Assembly (NCBI GenBank): GCA_008508345.1
Contig: QNGE01000750.1
Coordinates: forward strand, 53,243-117,242
Source of the DNA: Paragonimus westermani
Taxonomy: Eukaryota > Platyhelminthes > Trematoda > Plagiorchiida > Troglotrematidae
Direction of reading: 5' to 3'
DNA: 64,000 bases
In this document: piece after piece, positions 36,801 through 49,341 of the stretch
How positions within the stretch are numbered: position 1 is the stretch's first letter
Layout: each line of letters begins with the position of its first letter
Notes under the pieces: generated by a model
What the model was told of the DNA's origin: nothing
What the model saw: the letters and a program-made list of their open reading frames with translations, nothing else
Database searches by the model: none
Program-made: the position numbers and the translations under genes

Positions 36801-38634
36801 GTCGTCGTAATCAACAGATAGTAGGTAATTGAAGGGTATATTGATCACCCGCTTAACTTTCAGCGTTGTTGCTGTGACACTACACAATCCGTTTTTTCCG
36901 TCCGTTCCTTATGCGTCTAAATTCACTCGTCAACATTATATTGCATGAACACATGCATATTGTTGAGAAGTCACCCAGTTGATACAGATGAGTTCCATTT
37001 TTCCGTGACCTGACTGTACGAGAAAACGAGATTTCATAGACCAGCCATTGCACAGATAGTTCCAATCCATCTGTCGCAACCCTATGTTGTCGAAGAATAT
37101 TTGAATTCAGAAGTGGGATTTGTTGGTGTTAGTAAACTGGCAGTCAACTTTGCTCACTCTTAATCAGTGTGACTAATTTATTTCAGCCTTCGTTACTAGT
37201 GGATATTTTTATGTAATACTTCGAGAAGCTGCGAAAGATGTGAAATCATACCCAGTTCACCATTTCACTGTTGAGTAATGCACATTCTGTGTGCAAACGT
37301 AATACAAACGAATGACTGTGCCGTTGCTATCGTACCGCCCACACAAACGATGTTCAATATACCAGGCAGTGACGATGATGATCAAGTGCAGACACATGTT
37401 TTTCCGTAGTGATGTGTGTGTCATCTATCCCAGCAACATGAATTCAATGTGACGTGTTGCAGGCATCGACTAAACCATAATGATCATATCCGTTTGTTCA
37501 ACCTACAGACAGTTTGGCAACAAATTATCGTGTCATATACTGGTACATTGTTTATGAATCGCGTGTACGGTGAAAGACTGTACATGCTATTTTGCACGTT
37601 GTAGGCGACGAGTTTGCAGAACCCTAACGAAACTAAGCTGTTCGTATACTCAGAACCCATCATCTTGCAGCAGAATGATGCTTATACCCAAGCACTCCAA
37701 AATATTACGCTGATTATTATGAGTTTGCGATTGCAACCTAAGGAAGTGAAAACAATAGTCGAGCGAATATGACAGGTTAAGATAGCAGACATTCACAAAT
37801 AACAACCTTGATTCTAGTTAAGTGAGAAAACTGTGTTAGTGATTACTGTATGGCAGAAATGCAAAAAAGAGTTGGTATAGTAACCCCGTGTATTTTGACC
37901 AGTAGTCTATATACTTGTCGTTTCTTGAGTGTGGAAGACGGAGACAGCTGAACAGTCGCATTTTTTTGTAGCAAGGGTGACAGATGTGCGTTAGGGACTG
38001 CAGGCAACATCACGCAGACACGACTTCACAATAAGACTTTAGGTTGCGCAGTCAACACAAACGCAAATGGGTCAAAGTTCATTTGTGCAATCTGGGAGGT
38101 CACATGACCCAATCCAGTCCTAGAGGCAAGCCGTTAAAGAAACACAGATAACTAGAACTTGCTTCATATCTTTCGGTTACATAGTCTTAACATGTAAAAT
38201 GTCACTAATACATCCGCACCGTTATTAGTGCCAATTAGCGACACCTCCCTAGCTATGTTACCAGGTTTTAAGCGTCATCCTAAAGACAGAAGCATGAACG
38301 CTGGAATGACCTGATAGGCTACCTGAAAAATTTACATTCAAACATAGGTTACTTTAGTCACCGCGCAAACGCCGCTTACACGCAGCACAGTTGAATATGC
38401 AAGCTAGCTAACCATGTTACGATGAAGGTAAATATTAACTAGTCACTTCGTGTTCTTACTGAATGTGTGCTCTTCACTTAGCAACCTCTATCAGTTCAGA
38501 CGAGAAATGGACGGTTTTGATGTATCCTCCAGGCAAAAGAAACTACAACGATTGGTTAATGCTCATCCAGTTAATAGCTGCAGTTCACTAGCTTGCTATC
38601 TGAGCAACGCTGTCGCCGATGTTGGCAAGAGGCT
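30893..38634. other. Long stretch without a supported gene
   Basis: Frames up to 127 codons (35051-35434, minus) are at chance level and show no domain. A (GA)n microsatellite lies at 33540-33553. Three GTTAAC hexamers cluster at 34518-34550. A weak family B-like trace (GTGCATGCTG ... TTCGTGGTTC) lies near 35056-35090. Nothing else recognised. Confidence 0.35.
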
Positions 38635-38663
38635 AGCTGGTTCACACACAGTGTGAACCAGCT
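38635..38663. repeat. Perfect 13-bp inverted repeat with 3-base loop
   Basis: AGCTGGTTCACAC (38635-38647) and its exact reverse complement GTGTGAACCAGCT (38651-38663) are separated by ACA. One extra G-T wobble extends the stem. A 13-pair perfect stem is not expected by chance in 64 kb. Its function is unknown. It could be the fused ends of a foldback or MITE-like element, or a small RNA hairpin. Confidence 0.7.
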
Positions 38664-40606
38664 GTACGCATACCCATATCTCCATTCGACTGAGCATTCG
38701 GCCGTGGTGCCCACTCACGCGTGGTTACAGAGAACTGAGGAATAGGCATTTCCTGGCAAAGTTGCCATGGTGAAAGCGACTGTTGATGTAGTGAGCCATA
38801 GTTGTTGCGTCGATAAAGACGTGCATATAAAATGCAGATTCGTTTTCAGAACAGCAACACAGGCGACATCCATGATGTTAAATGCGGGGAACAGACACCG
38901 TTCCTCTTTATGTCTGATAGGTACTAATATGAACTCTAAAACCAATGAAGCCACTTGATAAGGATTTAGATTTACCCAACGTGCAGACCTTCCTAACAGT
39001 TTAAGCGCCACCCGGTTGACTTCACTACACGGGCATCCGTTTTATGGTATATACACGTAAAATGTAAACATAAATTTGAGAAAACTTGTCTCCCTTATCG
39101 TTTTAAGAATCATAAAAGAAGCTGTGCTGGATATGTGGCTTCGTTGTTTACTAGTTTGCCAGCAGAGGGCATGAAAGTTGAAATAAAATGAGCGAATGGT
39201 TAACTGAAAATAAATGGCTAATTGTTACTGGTTTGCGAACGTTACATTAACCTTGGTGAGGAAGGGCACGGCAGAAGTAATGCAATTTTCATTCATTTGG
39301 GCAGGGAGAATAAGCTTTTTGGGAGTCAATAACAAGGACTCAGTAAGCTCAATCAGTCTTGTTTAGTCGCAGATGGTATTCATACGAAATGATGATATCA
39401 TCTCGCCTGGATGTCCGACCTCAACTAAGGTTCTAGCGACCGACGCAGTCTGGCTTTTATTTCCTGGTTAATTTAACGACCAGTTTGGCAGATAACCTTT
39501 ACCTATTTGTCCGGCCCGCTACCTATGTCCCCAATATATGTGTCACTACAGATGAGGGTGAACGAATATACGTAATGATTGAACGATAGAACGGAAGTGG
39601 ACCTTATAACTATGACCTTGTGGTGCGCGCGGTGACTGTTATATTGGCCACTTCATGGGCCTGATGTAAACCAAAGTAAAGGTAGTGTTTTGACTTTGTC
39701 ATCAAGTTCCTTCCAGCATAACAACATAACCCAGTGAATACCGTCTTGTTTCACGTCGTGTGTTTGATCCCACTACTAACACACCGTTGGTTGTGATGTA
39801 CACTGAACGTGACACGGTAGCTATTTGAACATGGCACATCTTACTACCTCTTACCGTTTTGGTTGTGCCTACCTTCATTGCTCTGCAGAACAGCGTTTGA
39901 ATTATGTAACATCTGCTCTGTACCGATGAATGGCTAAATACTCTGAGGTAGTATCCCAACTAAACAAGGTTCCGGTATACTGTATGTCTCATCATTCTAT
40001 CGAACTCTCTGGTACTTGGCAAACTGGTCGTTTACTTAATGCCCCCATATACTCACTTGAAGTAAATGTTGTAGTGGATTGAGTTAAACTCCTCGAAAAG
40101 ACTGCTTAGCCAAATTTGACCTATGACGATTAAAAATATATCTATCTATATTCTGTGGTTACCAATCTGGATGATACTCTTTGAAGATTCTTGTTCTAAT
40201 TTCATAATGAAAACATCAGCTAGCAATGAATCCCGCTGGCCACGTCTAGACACTTATGCACAATAAGGTGTGGGACGTTTTCATTCTACCCGGTCTCTTA
40301 TAGAACGTGTCAACCCAGCCACTGAAATCGTGGCCGAAAGATCTCCTCAGAGTGAGGTCACGAAGGTTATCAGAGCCCATGAACAACGTTTCAGTTTCTC
40401 ACAAGTCTTAGTGGCTTGATCTTTATGAGTAATCTGCACAATTTCCAGTAATTGAACCGGTGTCGGTAAAGTTATTGACTTCTGAGTTCTCAACTTGGTG
40501 AGAACTCCTAACTGTGGGGCCATCGAGTAGAGGTTAAAGGACAGTTTCTCGATCTTCTCCATAGGCAATCAAGTAGCTCGAGCGTTATTCACTACTCCCT
40601 CATGGA
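38664..40606. other. Stretch without a supported gene
   Basis: A 98-codon minus-strand frame (38715-39011) and a 63-codon frame on the other strand overlap here; neither shows a domain. No recognised repeat. Confidence 0.35.
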
Positions 40607-40740
40607 AACGTAACCAGACTTCATGGCTCAGCTCTGGTAGGGATACTGACGGTGTCTGATAAGAACGAACCTCTGACCAGATCCACCTTGTGGGTAGTGA
40701 GTGACTCATAAATCCAGCCGAATGCAAACATTTTTACCAG
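40607..40740 (+). repeat. tRNA-derived SINE, family B, diverged copy
   Basis: TTCATGGCTCAGCTCTGGTAG at about 40620 is the family B A-box region with two extra bases. About 75 bases on, ATAAATCCAGCCGAATGCAA aligns with the B-box end of the 20374 copy (CGAATCCAGCCGGAGCC). The middle is rearranged. Confidence 0.45.
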
Positions 40741-43700
40741 ACGCGAGTGATGGCCAGGTGATTTTCACCAAATCCCCCAAAACTTACTAGTGAAAAAAAG
40801 ATTGCTTTGACTGTACGACTACTGTTTGTGTTTATACACTTAAGTTGACCATGGTGGCAGTAATGTTTTACGTGGATTGTTTGATTATGATTACAAGGGA
40901 TGGCCAGATTTATGGTACAATGGATTTCAGATTTGCTGTTGAGTCCTCCGTGAACTGTGACAAATCTCTAGACCAGCGGATGCCAAAGAAGACACATAGT
41001 TCATCAATCAGAAGCGTAACAACAGGGCTCGTGTCACATGCCAGAAAATTCGCAAAGTGTGACAGTAACGACCACGAAAATCAAGTAGTGAACCCACTCA
41101 AGAGAAGATTTTCGTTTATCGGCTGCTGAGAACAAACCAATTTTTGGTAGTGGCATGGCAGCGTTGACACAGCCAGTTCGATGTACGGTACTTGCAAAAA
41201 TTACAGAAGGTTACTGATGAGTATGCCTCGGGCACTACATCAAGGTCAAACGTTTGTAAACAGATAAACCGTGACCGTCTTGCGGTGATAAGAATCAGGA
41301 TCAGTTTTTCCTGGAAAACCAGCCGGTGGAATTTTACATAAGGATCTGATGTACTGTGCGGTAGAAGCTGACAGAAGCCTACGTAGAGAAGTCTCACGAC
41401 AAAAGACGATTTTTGAACTATTGATAAGTAGGATTGCAGGGAAGCTCATATTCAAACCCTAGTACTTGTATCATTACGAACAACTGTGATTACTGTTGAT
41501 ACCAAATAGCTTCATTTTTCTCCACATTATCAGGGTACCATCGGACTTTAAAAAGCAACGATTGTTGATGATGTAATGCTTCATCTTAATGTGCAAGTTT
41601 CATTCATAATGACAATCACTTCGTTATCGGGTCTTAATACCACACCGTCATGTCAAGTATGAAGGCCTATTAAATCACTCTCAAGGTTACCACCTTTGGT
41701 ACCACTTTACTCAATGCTTTATAACGAACATGAGTCACAATGGATGCTTGCGCATACATTAGACTGATATATTATCAGTCTGGGCTTTCCGCAAGAAGTT
41801 GATCCAAATTCATGTTCGCACAACGATCTGCTTCCTAAGCTGCATTGATTTAAACGCCTTATGGACAACCGGAACAAAATTATTCGGATGCTGATGTAGA
41901 TATTTAATAACAAGCCGAAGAATATGGAAGTGTTCGACAGCAGCAGCGGCAAAAATGGCCATCTTACTTCAGTGGGGAAACGTCCGTTATATCTGGTTTA
42001 TGTCTAGTTGCTTTTCTTCATCTTTATCAAGGTAACCGGGTGATAAACTACATTGCACTGAGGTTCATAAAGAATGCAAATTTCAGTAACTGTTCAACTT
42101 AAAGTTTGGGACTAAAACATTCTGAGAGTATTTCCGGTTTGTCGCTGGATATGCTGCATTTAAGCAGTCACCGACTCAAACAACCCGACGGCCGCGCATG
42201 ACTAAACTTGATATGATGTGTAGGTGTTGCATGATGAATCGGTTTCTTACTCTACCACATTGAGTGACTTACTGAGACTCAGAAAGACACGATCGAGCAT
42301 TGGGAACAGCAAAGTCAGACGGAAGGGGTTGCCTAGACGGAAATATGTGGGCCATGTCACTGGTGTTTGATTGCCACGCCCATATGTGGGACGTTAATTG
42401 TGCACGCAAGTGTTGTCTGAATAGACTATCATTTTTTAGCCATCCGGTAGAATTAACATACTTCATCACAGGCTCCGCATAATGATTCGCGGGTTTTTGG
42501 ATGCAAACCAGACGATTTGAACGGGCATACTCATATAAGCAAGCGACTGTCGATTACCAATCGACATTTTACTCCGTTAGCATTCATTAGCTAGTGGATA
42601 CATTTCTGAATCAAACAGGCCATTTTTGATGCGTCGATAAAAAGTTGAACGCCGTTCAGAATATTAATTTGTTAGTACGTTTCTATCGAGCGTACAGACA
42701 CTCGCCACTGCATTCGTACATATCGCTTGCGCTTTTAAACTCACATACGAAGTAGTAATCTGAAAGACGTTCAATTTTGATCGGTGCGCAAGCAATGCTC
42801 CGCCAGATTCATAGATGTACGGATGGACCAGAGTGGCAGTGTAGCCCACAGTCGTTGTCCATTGTTGGGCTTCAGCTCGTGTGAACAACCACTGTTGGAC
42901 GACACCGGCCTATTGGTAGAGGAAAGTGCTAGAGTTCTGATGGCCTAAATATGCGACATTTGTTACACGAGCCAGAGTTCCCGAATAGTCGTCGCAGAAT
43001 AACCTGACGGTATTTCCTCCTAATTCTACCATATTGGGATGGCTGTATCAATAATCGAATAGGGTATCCCGTAACTGGACCCCTGACCTTACTTTGTCGC
43101 TCCAAATTTGCGCTGTCCGGGCTAACCATCTAGACAAAATGAAAACAACAAAATGGCAAGCGCTCACAGTTGCGAGTAGCCTTGCAAAAACTCATTTAAT
43201 TCTGGTTTCATTGTAAACTTTCCATTGTTATCCAATGAAGGAACAGCCTAATTTCAAACGTGAATGCTATGAAGCTCACTAGTTAGCCATTCAAGCGATC
43301 GACAGCATCTTTAATGATTGACTGACTTGCGGGAACATTCAATGGCGTGTTTTTAACCAGGTTTGCTTTTTTGGTCATGTCATTTATCTATTTTTCTGCT
43401 GAAATAACTTAGGATGGAAGCACCGGAGACGCGATTCTGTGCTTGACGTAGGCTGATCCCTCCGAACTAGGTCAACACAAGAGGAGGTGATGAGGTGGTT
43501 TCTGGTGGGGAAAACTACTGGCTGGAACAATTTTCGTAACTAGACTAGATTGGCAAAAAATTGAAGAATGTGAAAGTAAGCGGAAAATTTATTTGCGGGG
43601 ACTATTTGTAGCTTTAGCTTGCTTTTTATAATTTCCACTTCTGTGTACGGTCAACTTGTAGTGACGTTCCATCACACTGCGTACAATAGCATATGTGAGA

Positions 43701-45663
43701 ATTGCAACTGCAAACAGATCCTGTAAACGTTACACGTGAAGGTGCATTTTCGGTGACATTCTCTTCGTCACATTTTCGATTACGCTGGTCTGTACTGACA
43801 TGAATCGCATTCATTCAGCACTAACTAAATTTTAATTTGCAATATGCATCACGTGACTGAGTGCAAACCGCGTCTATATGTAAATCACCTGTAAGGGCGA
43901 AATGGCGAACTTTGTAGTTACGAAATTTTCTATGGTCCAATTTAAATGTAATATCTGTGATCATTTTTTATATTGACTTCATAAGGTTAGTGAACCGATG
44001 AAGCGTTTATGCAATAATATACAGGTACATTTCCATAATGACTACTGTAAACCCTACTCACCGTCGGTTGCTAAAACGATTACAACAGGTTTGGAGTGTA
44101 TCTTGAATTCAGCTAAATCCGGCTTATGTAGATACCACGGACGCTTGTACAGAACACAAAATCCTAGTCTGCCTCAAGATTCTCGGTGGAATAATGAGAG
44201 TAAGTGAACACAAGTAGTTGCTTCATTCGTTAAAAATTCACTTGTTCAAGGATTTTATATAACTCGTTTAAGTCTCAGTTTTGAAATCTTAGCTTCGGTA
44301 GACCAGTATTCTTCCAGAGGGACAGTCAGAGCCAGGACTGGCTGATTAGAACAACAATCTGTCTCATGTGCAAGAAGTATCGCGCTAACATTCGCGTGAT
44401 ATTGAGGTATACTTTCGGTTACGCAGACATACTGTCGGAACACAAGAGGCCATCTATCAGAAATCACCAAAAGTGATCATGATCACTGTTAAGAAGCAAC
44501 CGAGAGTTTGGTTGAGGAACCTTGAGAAAAATCCACTCACGAGCGCATATTTTGCCTTTGAACAAATTTCAACACAAATCACTCTCGATCGAAGGCTTTA
44601 GTCTGCGTGATTGGCGGAAGTGGTCTGGACATATCGGCAAAACATTTGAACAAGCAAATTTCCAGTAGGGACGACCGGCTAGTTTTAGTCCGGGTTTTAT
44701 GCCACATGGCTATGGCAACAAAACTCAATTGTGATTTCACAATTCCAAGAATGTTGACGCGAATACCACATGTTCAGTATCACTTAGTTCATCTTTGTCA
44801 GGCTGTCAGTAAGACCTACTCATTCAGATTGATTTTAGATTTCCCCGATCATGTCATCAGTGCAGAATATCCTCAAATTCGTCTCGTCAGTCCGATAACT
44901 TATGCACTGCTGTCCGTGGTGTTGCACAAATTTCTCTCTCTTATTTCTTTGGTTGTTATGATATTCGTGTCAAAGACTGTATGCATAAGTCACTTTACGA
45001 TTAGTATTAGACGATCGATGTTTTCCTACAAAAATGAGCAGTGAATCTTAGTCGAGCTTTCAAGCACAATCTTTAGGCCTATAAAGTTGCGTTCGAAACG
45101 CCTGCGGTCTATTTTGGTGCTCTTCATTCAAGATGATACCTCGACACTTTTGAGTGCAACTTGTGGAAGCGACATGTTACTAATTACGGCAGTTCAGTTA
45201 ATTAACTACATTCCTTTTAGCTACTGCCTACCAGTCTCCACCTTCTTCAAAAGGTGCCACCGTGTACTTAAGTGTCTCATCAAAGATCCGGCTGTTTTCA
45301 AGACTTCTTGTCATCTTCCCAAACACTTGGCGAATATCAGATGACCCAAACAGAAGTAGGCCATACTCGTGTTTTCCCTATCTGTCAGGTGTGTGTAGTT
45401 GTGTTCCGACTCCACAAAGATCCCTCTGTGCAATAACATACCATGATTTCAACACGGTTTACTACAGGCCCACAATGTCTCTTCAAAGTCAAGCTCTTAG
45501 AAGGCATCAACAGCTTACAAAGCAATGAAATCTGCAGAGTTAACTCAGTGTGAAAGTCTACCCAGCGGATAACATGATCGGCCATGCACCAATTCGATAG
45601 TAGTCTACGTTCGTTAGTTGGAAGCGGGCTCAGAGAACAAATTTGCACGTTAGGAATAAGAAA
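40741..45663. other. Stretch without a supported gene
   Basis: The longest frame is 44607-45044 (plus, 145 codons). It shows no domain or signal peptide, only a hydrophobic patch near the C-terminus, and a frame of that length is expected about once by chance. It is therefore not called as a gene. Confidence 0.35.
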
Positions 45664-45760
45664 GCTTGCCATGCTGGTTCTGTCGCTGGTTTCAATCCAG
45701 CCAGAGACCAGATGTTTCACAATTGTGTCTGATCTAAATTAACAGTAGCACACAAAACCG
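45664..45760 (+). repeat. tRNA-derived SINE, family B, 3' part
   Basis: CTTGCCATGCTGGTTCTGTC, then GCTGGTTTCAATCCAGCC, matches the B-box half of the 20374 copy. The match continues past the tRNA part (TTTCACAATTGTGTCTGATC against TTTCACAGTTGGGTCTCATT), showing a shared SINE body. The A-box half is missing or unrecognisable. Confidence 0.52.
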
Positions 45761-48700
45761 TACAGAAGTGGGAAGTGATATACGTGCAAAGATTTATTCA
45801 CATATGAGTGGTTTACGGTCACCCTAATCTCTTCTAGGTATAACCTGTAACCAGTAATCGAGCAACTCACAATATGAACTGCTCAATTTGTTTAAAACAC
45901 AGAGTTCTACTGAGCAGATATCAACAGTGCGGGATTTGGAAGATAGCACAGTTACCTGATTAGAACGTCAGGGTGTGTTCAAGTGTCGCTACTGACGAGC
46001 TCAAACATGACATAACTTCATGCTCGGTTCTTCGTGTATTAGACGGCTGGCCAAAAAATTGATAGCTATAGCTGTAGATAGGTAGGATTATTGTTCAACT
46101 TGTCTCTATCGCATCTCTTTGTTGTTTACCGGTAATAATCCATGTAACCTAGTAGAAGTTATGCCCAAAATCGGCTTACAACAACTGGCGCGTCAACTAG
46201 CAGAAAAAACAAACGGCAATCAGCTGAGCCCACACATTCTCAGTAGTGAAGTCTTCGAAGGAGAGAGGGTGTAAGACCTTAATCCATGTGCAGACGCCAA
46301 AAACACGAAATGTGGATGACTACCGATATAACATTTTCTGTGATTTCATCCATTAATATATGAGTTTGAGACCTAATGCCCAAGGTACTGGCATAAAATC
46401 GGTTTGTTAACTCAAAATGTAATAACTGAAGACATGAGATAGCAACGCCCTTGATAGTTACAACAAATATTAATGACAGGGTGACATTACTGTTCGAGCT
46501 AGGTTTCAAGTAAATGACAATCTAGCGCTGCTTCAAATTTTTTTTCGAAGTACGGCTAACGACTTTCTAAGTAAAGCTGCACTAGTGTTTTGCTTTGGGG
46601 AGGTTGTTAAGTTTACTGTGAACCATGAAGAGATTGATAAGATCCTCAAACAGTGACAAATATGCATGTTTGCTGTCATTCAGAGGAGACTCCAGTCGCC
46701 TGACCACCGCTGAAGTGCATCAGGATCAACCTGCAATGCATTGGTAACAGTGACATTCTAAATTTTTATGTAGCTACCTCAGAGAAGAGCGCCGTTGGAA
46801 ATGTTTTTCGGAAGGCCGTTCGCGTAAATGAGGAACGAAGGGACATCAGATAGTGATCCTTGAGTGGGCCTCGCAGCGATCAGGAGGGAAGGCGAAGCGT
46901 CTGATACAGTTTCAACGTCAAAGTTCCATTATCCAACAAAATACCTGACCTTGGATACAGTTAGTTGTTGCATTGTGTCTGAGAGAACCGAGTGGACACA
47001 TTCAAAAAGAGATGGAAGCAGACAGTTTCTGAGATTAGACAGATTTGTTTGATCTCTGTGAGACTTTCCATGATAATAAGCGTCTTCGTTGCTCGTGACA
47101 GGCTAGGAAAAAAGCAATGCTGACTGAAAAATGAAGGATAATATTCTAAAAGGTGTGTAGAAACGGCTCGTTTCTAGCAAACTCTGTACTACCTTGTATG
47201 AGATATGGGTAAAGCTGACTGGCCGTTAGCCAGCAGAGGAGTGCTGATCACCTACGTTGAAAATTCACATAACCCTGGCTTATTTCTGTGCATCAGGAAG
47301 AATGCCAGTCCGGGAAATCTGTTTCAATAATTTAACAGAGGGGGTTCTAGATTGAAACTTATCCGGGCCAATTGCACTGTATGAATTACCCTTTAATTGA
47401 GGCTTCAAACCTCTACTATAGAGAAGTCAGCGATGATGTGGATGCAGGAATGTTTGGAGCGGTAGACTAAGGGACCAATGTGGAGATGTAATATTGTATA
47501 CCACCAAATAGTGATAACTGAATACCTCATTAACCACTCGGAGAGTGAAAAAATTTCCCATCGGGCAATCGGGATTGAAAGCTAATGTATTCTCAGTCAA
47601 CGCGTGTATTTAAATGAGGCGCTTCATCTGTAGGAGCCCTAAGTAAGATCTTTAATTTTACGAGTATATGGTGTGTTTGATTGGTTTCCATTCTACACCT
47701 AATCCAGTCAGCCCCAGAACACTTAGGTCCTTCAATTTACCTGCAAGTTTACGCTTCTCTAATATTTAGGAACGGTCATCAGGGTAGGATCTATTCTACA
47801 AGGAAGAGGGAAGCTCTAAGAGTGGACACCCGTTCCACGCAGTGTGAACAAGTCATCTGCAATTCGAGCTGTGTTTCAAAACGCTAACAAAAACGTAATC
47901 AGACCAAATTCCCAGCTGTTAAAATCAGCCTGAATGAGACTGCGGACTGCAGACTTCGTGATGGTTGCTGTAACCAGCAACAAATAAGTTCGGAAAGTAA
48001 TGTGCACAGTTCACTGTCACCTATGTCAGCTTAAATGCAGGTCTACGTAGTACCAAAGATGCGAAGTTTCTTAAATAATTGCAGACAGTTTCATAGCAAG
48101 TTGATAGCTATCTCCTGGTTAAGAAAAATGCAGAAAAGGTTTTCTTAAAAATGGTACGGACAAGAGCCTGGAAAAGGGGAAATAACTGAGAGGAGAAGTG
48201 ATATTAAACCCGCAGTGATCAGCTTTTCCCGCCTCGCAGCTTGGGCCGATCCCTTGTGATGCTTCATGCAATTCGTCGTGACTTGTTCACAGATGAGGGT
48301 ATAGGGTGCATAAACCGCTTCTGACAAGCAGCGATTGAAACCTATTTGGTCTCACCCTTCCTTGAGGATTTGGGAGAGGGATTTACGGTTTATATCACCC
48401 ATGATTTTTTGTGGGTTATTATGAGAGGTCATGTCATCATCCGGGAACACACCGGTTGAGTTAATGATGTGCGCACTATTTTGAATTGCTGAGGGAAACC
48501 CGGCAGTTCGCTGTGATTACAGGATTCGGATAGGAAGTATTCTGTAATCGGTGTATTGAGGGGTGTGGGATTGGTATGCGTAAATGATTTCAAGGAGGTA
48601 AGTCTTTTGTTCCCATCATTTCGCCTGGTTCATGAAATATTTTCGATGATGGGAGAGGAAGGACTTCAAGTTTGGTACACTCTACAATGGGTGTTAAGAT

Positions 48701-48785
48701 ATTCGAAGATAAACAGCTGCAGAGTGGAAATGTGGCCTTTGATTTTACTTAAAAATCAGGGTCTATCAGAATGTGTGCTTTAGTT
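45761..48785. other. Stretch without a supported gene
   Basis: Short frames at chance level only. Some text around 46800-47600 feels repeat-derived, but no second copy or domain supports this. Confidence 0.3.
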
Positions 48786-49010
48786 TTGGTCAGTGGAAGA
48801 TACTTCATTCGTTTTAATGAAGAAGGATCGAACGAAAAGTCTGTTGTGTTGTTATGCGAAGATTTCAACTGAGGACTTTTGTCTGACACTGTCCTGGTGC
48901 TTAGCTTACCAGCTGACGTAACGAGATCAATTTCCGAAGGTTTTGGAGAGCATTCTGATCCGGAAAACTAAGTCGGAAGGATGCACTCAGAATTGACCTA
49001 GTCTACTAGT
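48786..49010 (+). mobile_element. Possible decayed LINE endonuclease fragment
   Basis: A broken frame reads KSVVLLCEDFN, resembling the V+LAGDFNA motif of LINE apurinic-type endonucleases. About 35 codons on, GFGEHSDPEN resembles the G..G...NGERLL segment that follows in fluke LINEs. Stops interrupt it. No flanking LINE sequence was identified, so this is a weak call. Confidence 0.3.
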
Positions 49011-49312
49011 TTAAAGAGAATATTGTGCAACAGCTTCCTTACAACACTACCATTATCTCGTGAGTACCTCGGTCTTTCACGTTAGCGTCAATCTTCTGCG
49101 TCTGTGTAGTGCATAGTACCGTCATCCATTTGGTTGGGGTAAGTCCGGGAAAGACAAAAGCTAAATACCGGTTTAGGGGGACCAGTCCTGTCCGCATATC
49201 CGACAGTTCATGCTCAGTGTCCTCTGAGACCTTTCCCTTAGAGAACACTTGTGTTGTGTTGGCACCCATATGAACTGTACAATGGGAATCGAGAACATCG
49301 CGCTTTGGTGTA

Positions 49313-49341
49313 CGCACGTCTGATGCTCTCTCAGACGTGCG
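49313..49341. repeat. Perfect 11-bp inverted repeat with 7-base loop
   Basis: CGCACGTCTGA (49313-49323) and TCAGACGTGCG (49331-49341) are exact reverse complements around TGCTCTC. It is a GC-rich stem, stronger than most chance hairpins here. No associated gene or element was recognised. Confidence 0.6.

Noticed and set aside
44476..44491. Perfect 16-base palindrome AGTGATCATGATCACT
   Set aside because: About one 8-bp-arm palindrome is expected by chance in a window of this size.
44607..45044. 145-codon plus-strand frame with a hydrophobic C-terminal part
   Set aside because: Chance-level length and no recognisable domain; not supported as a gene.
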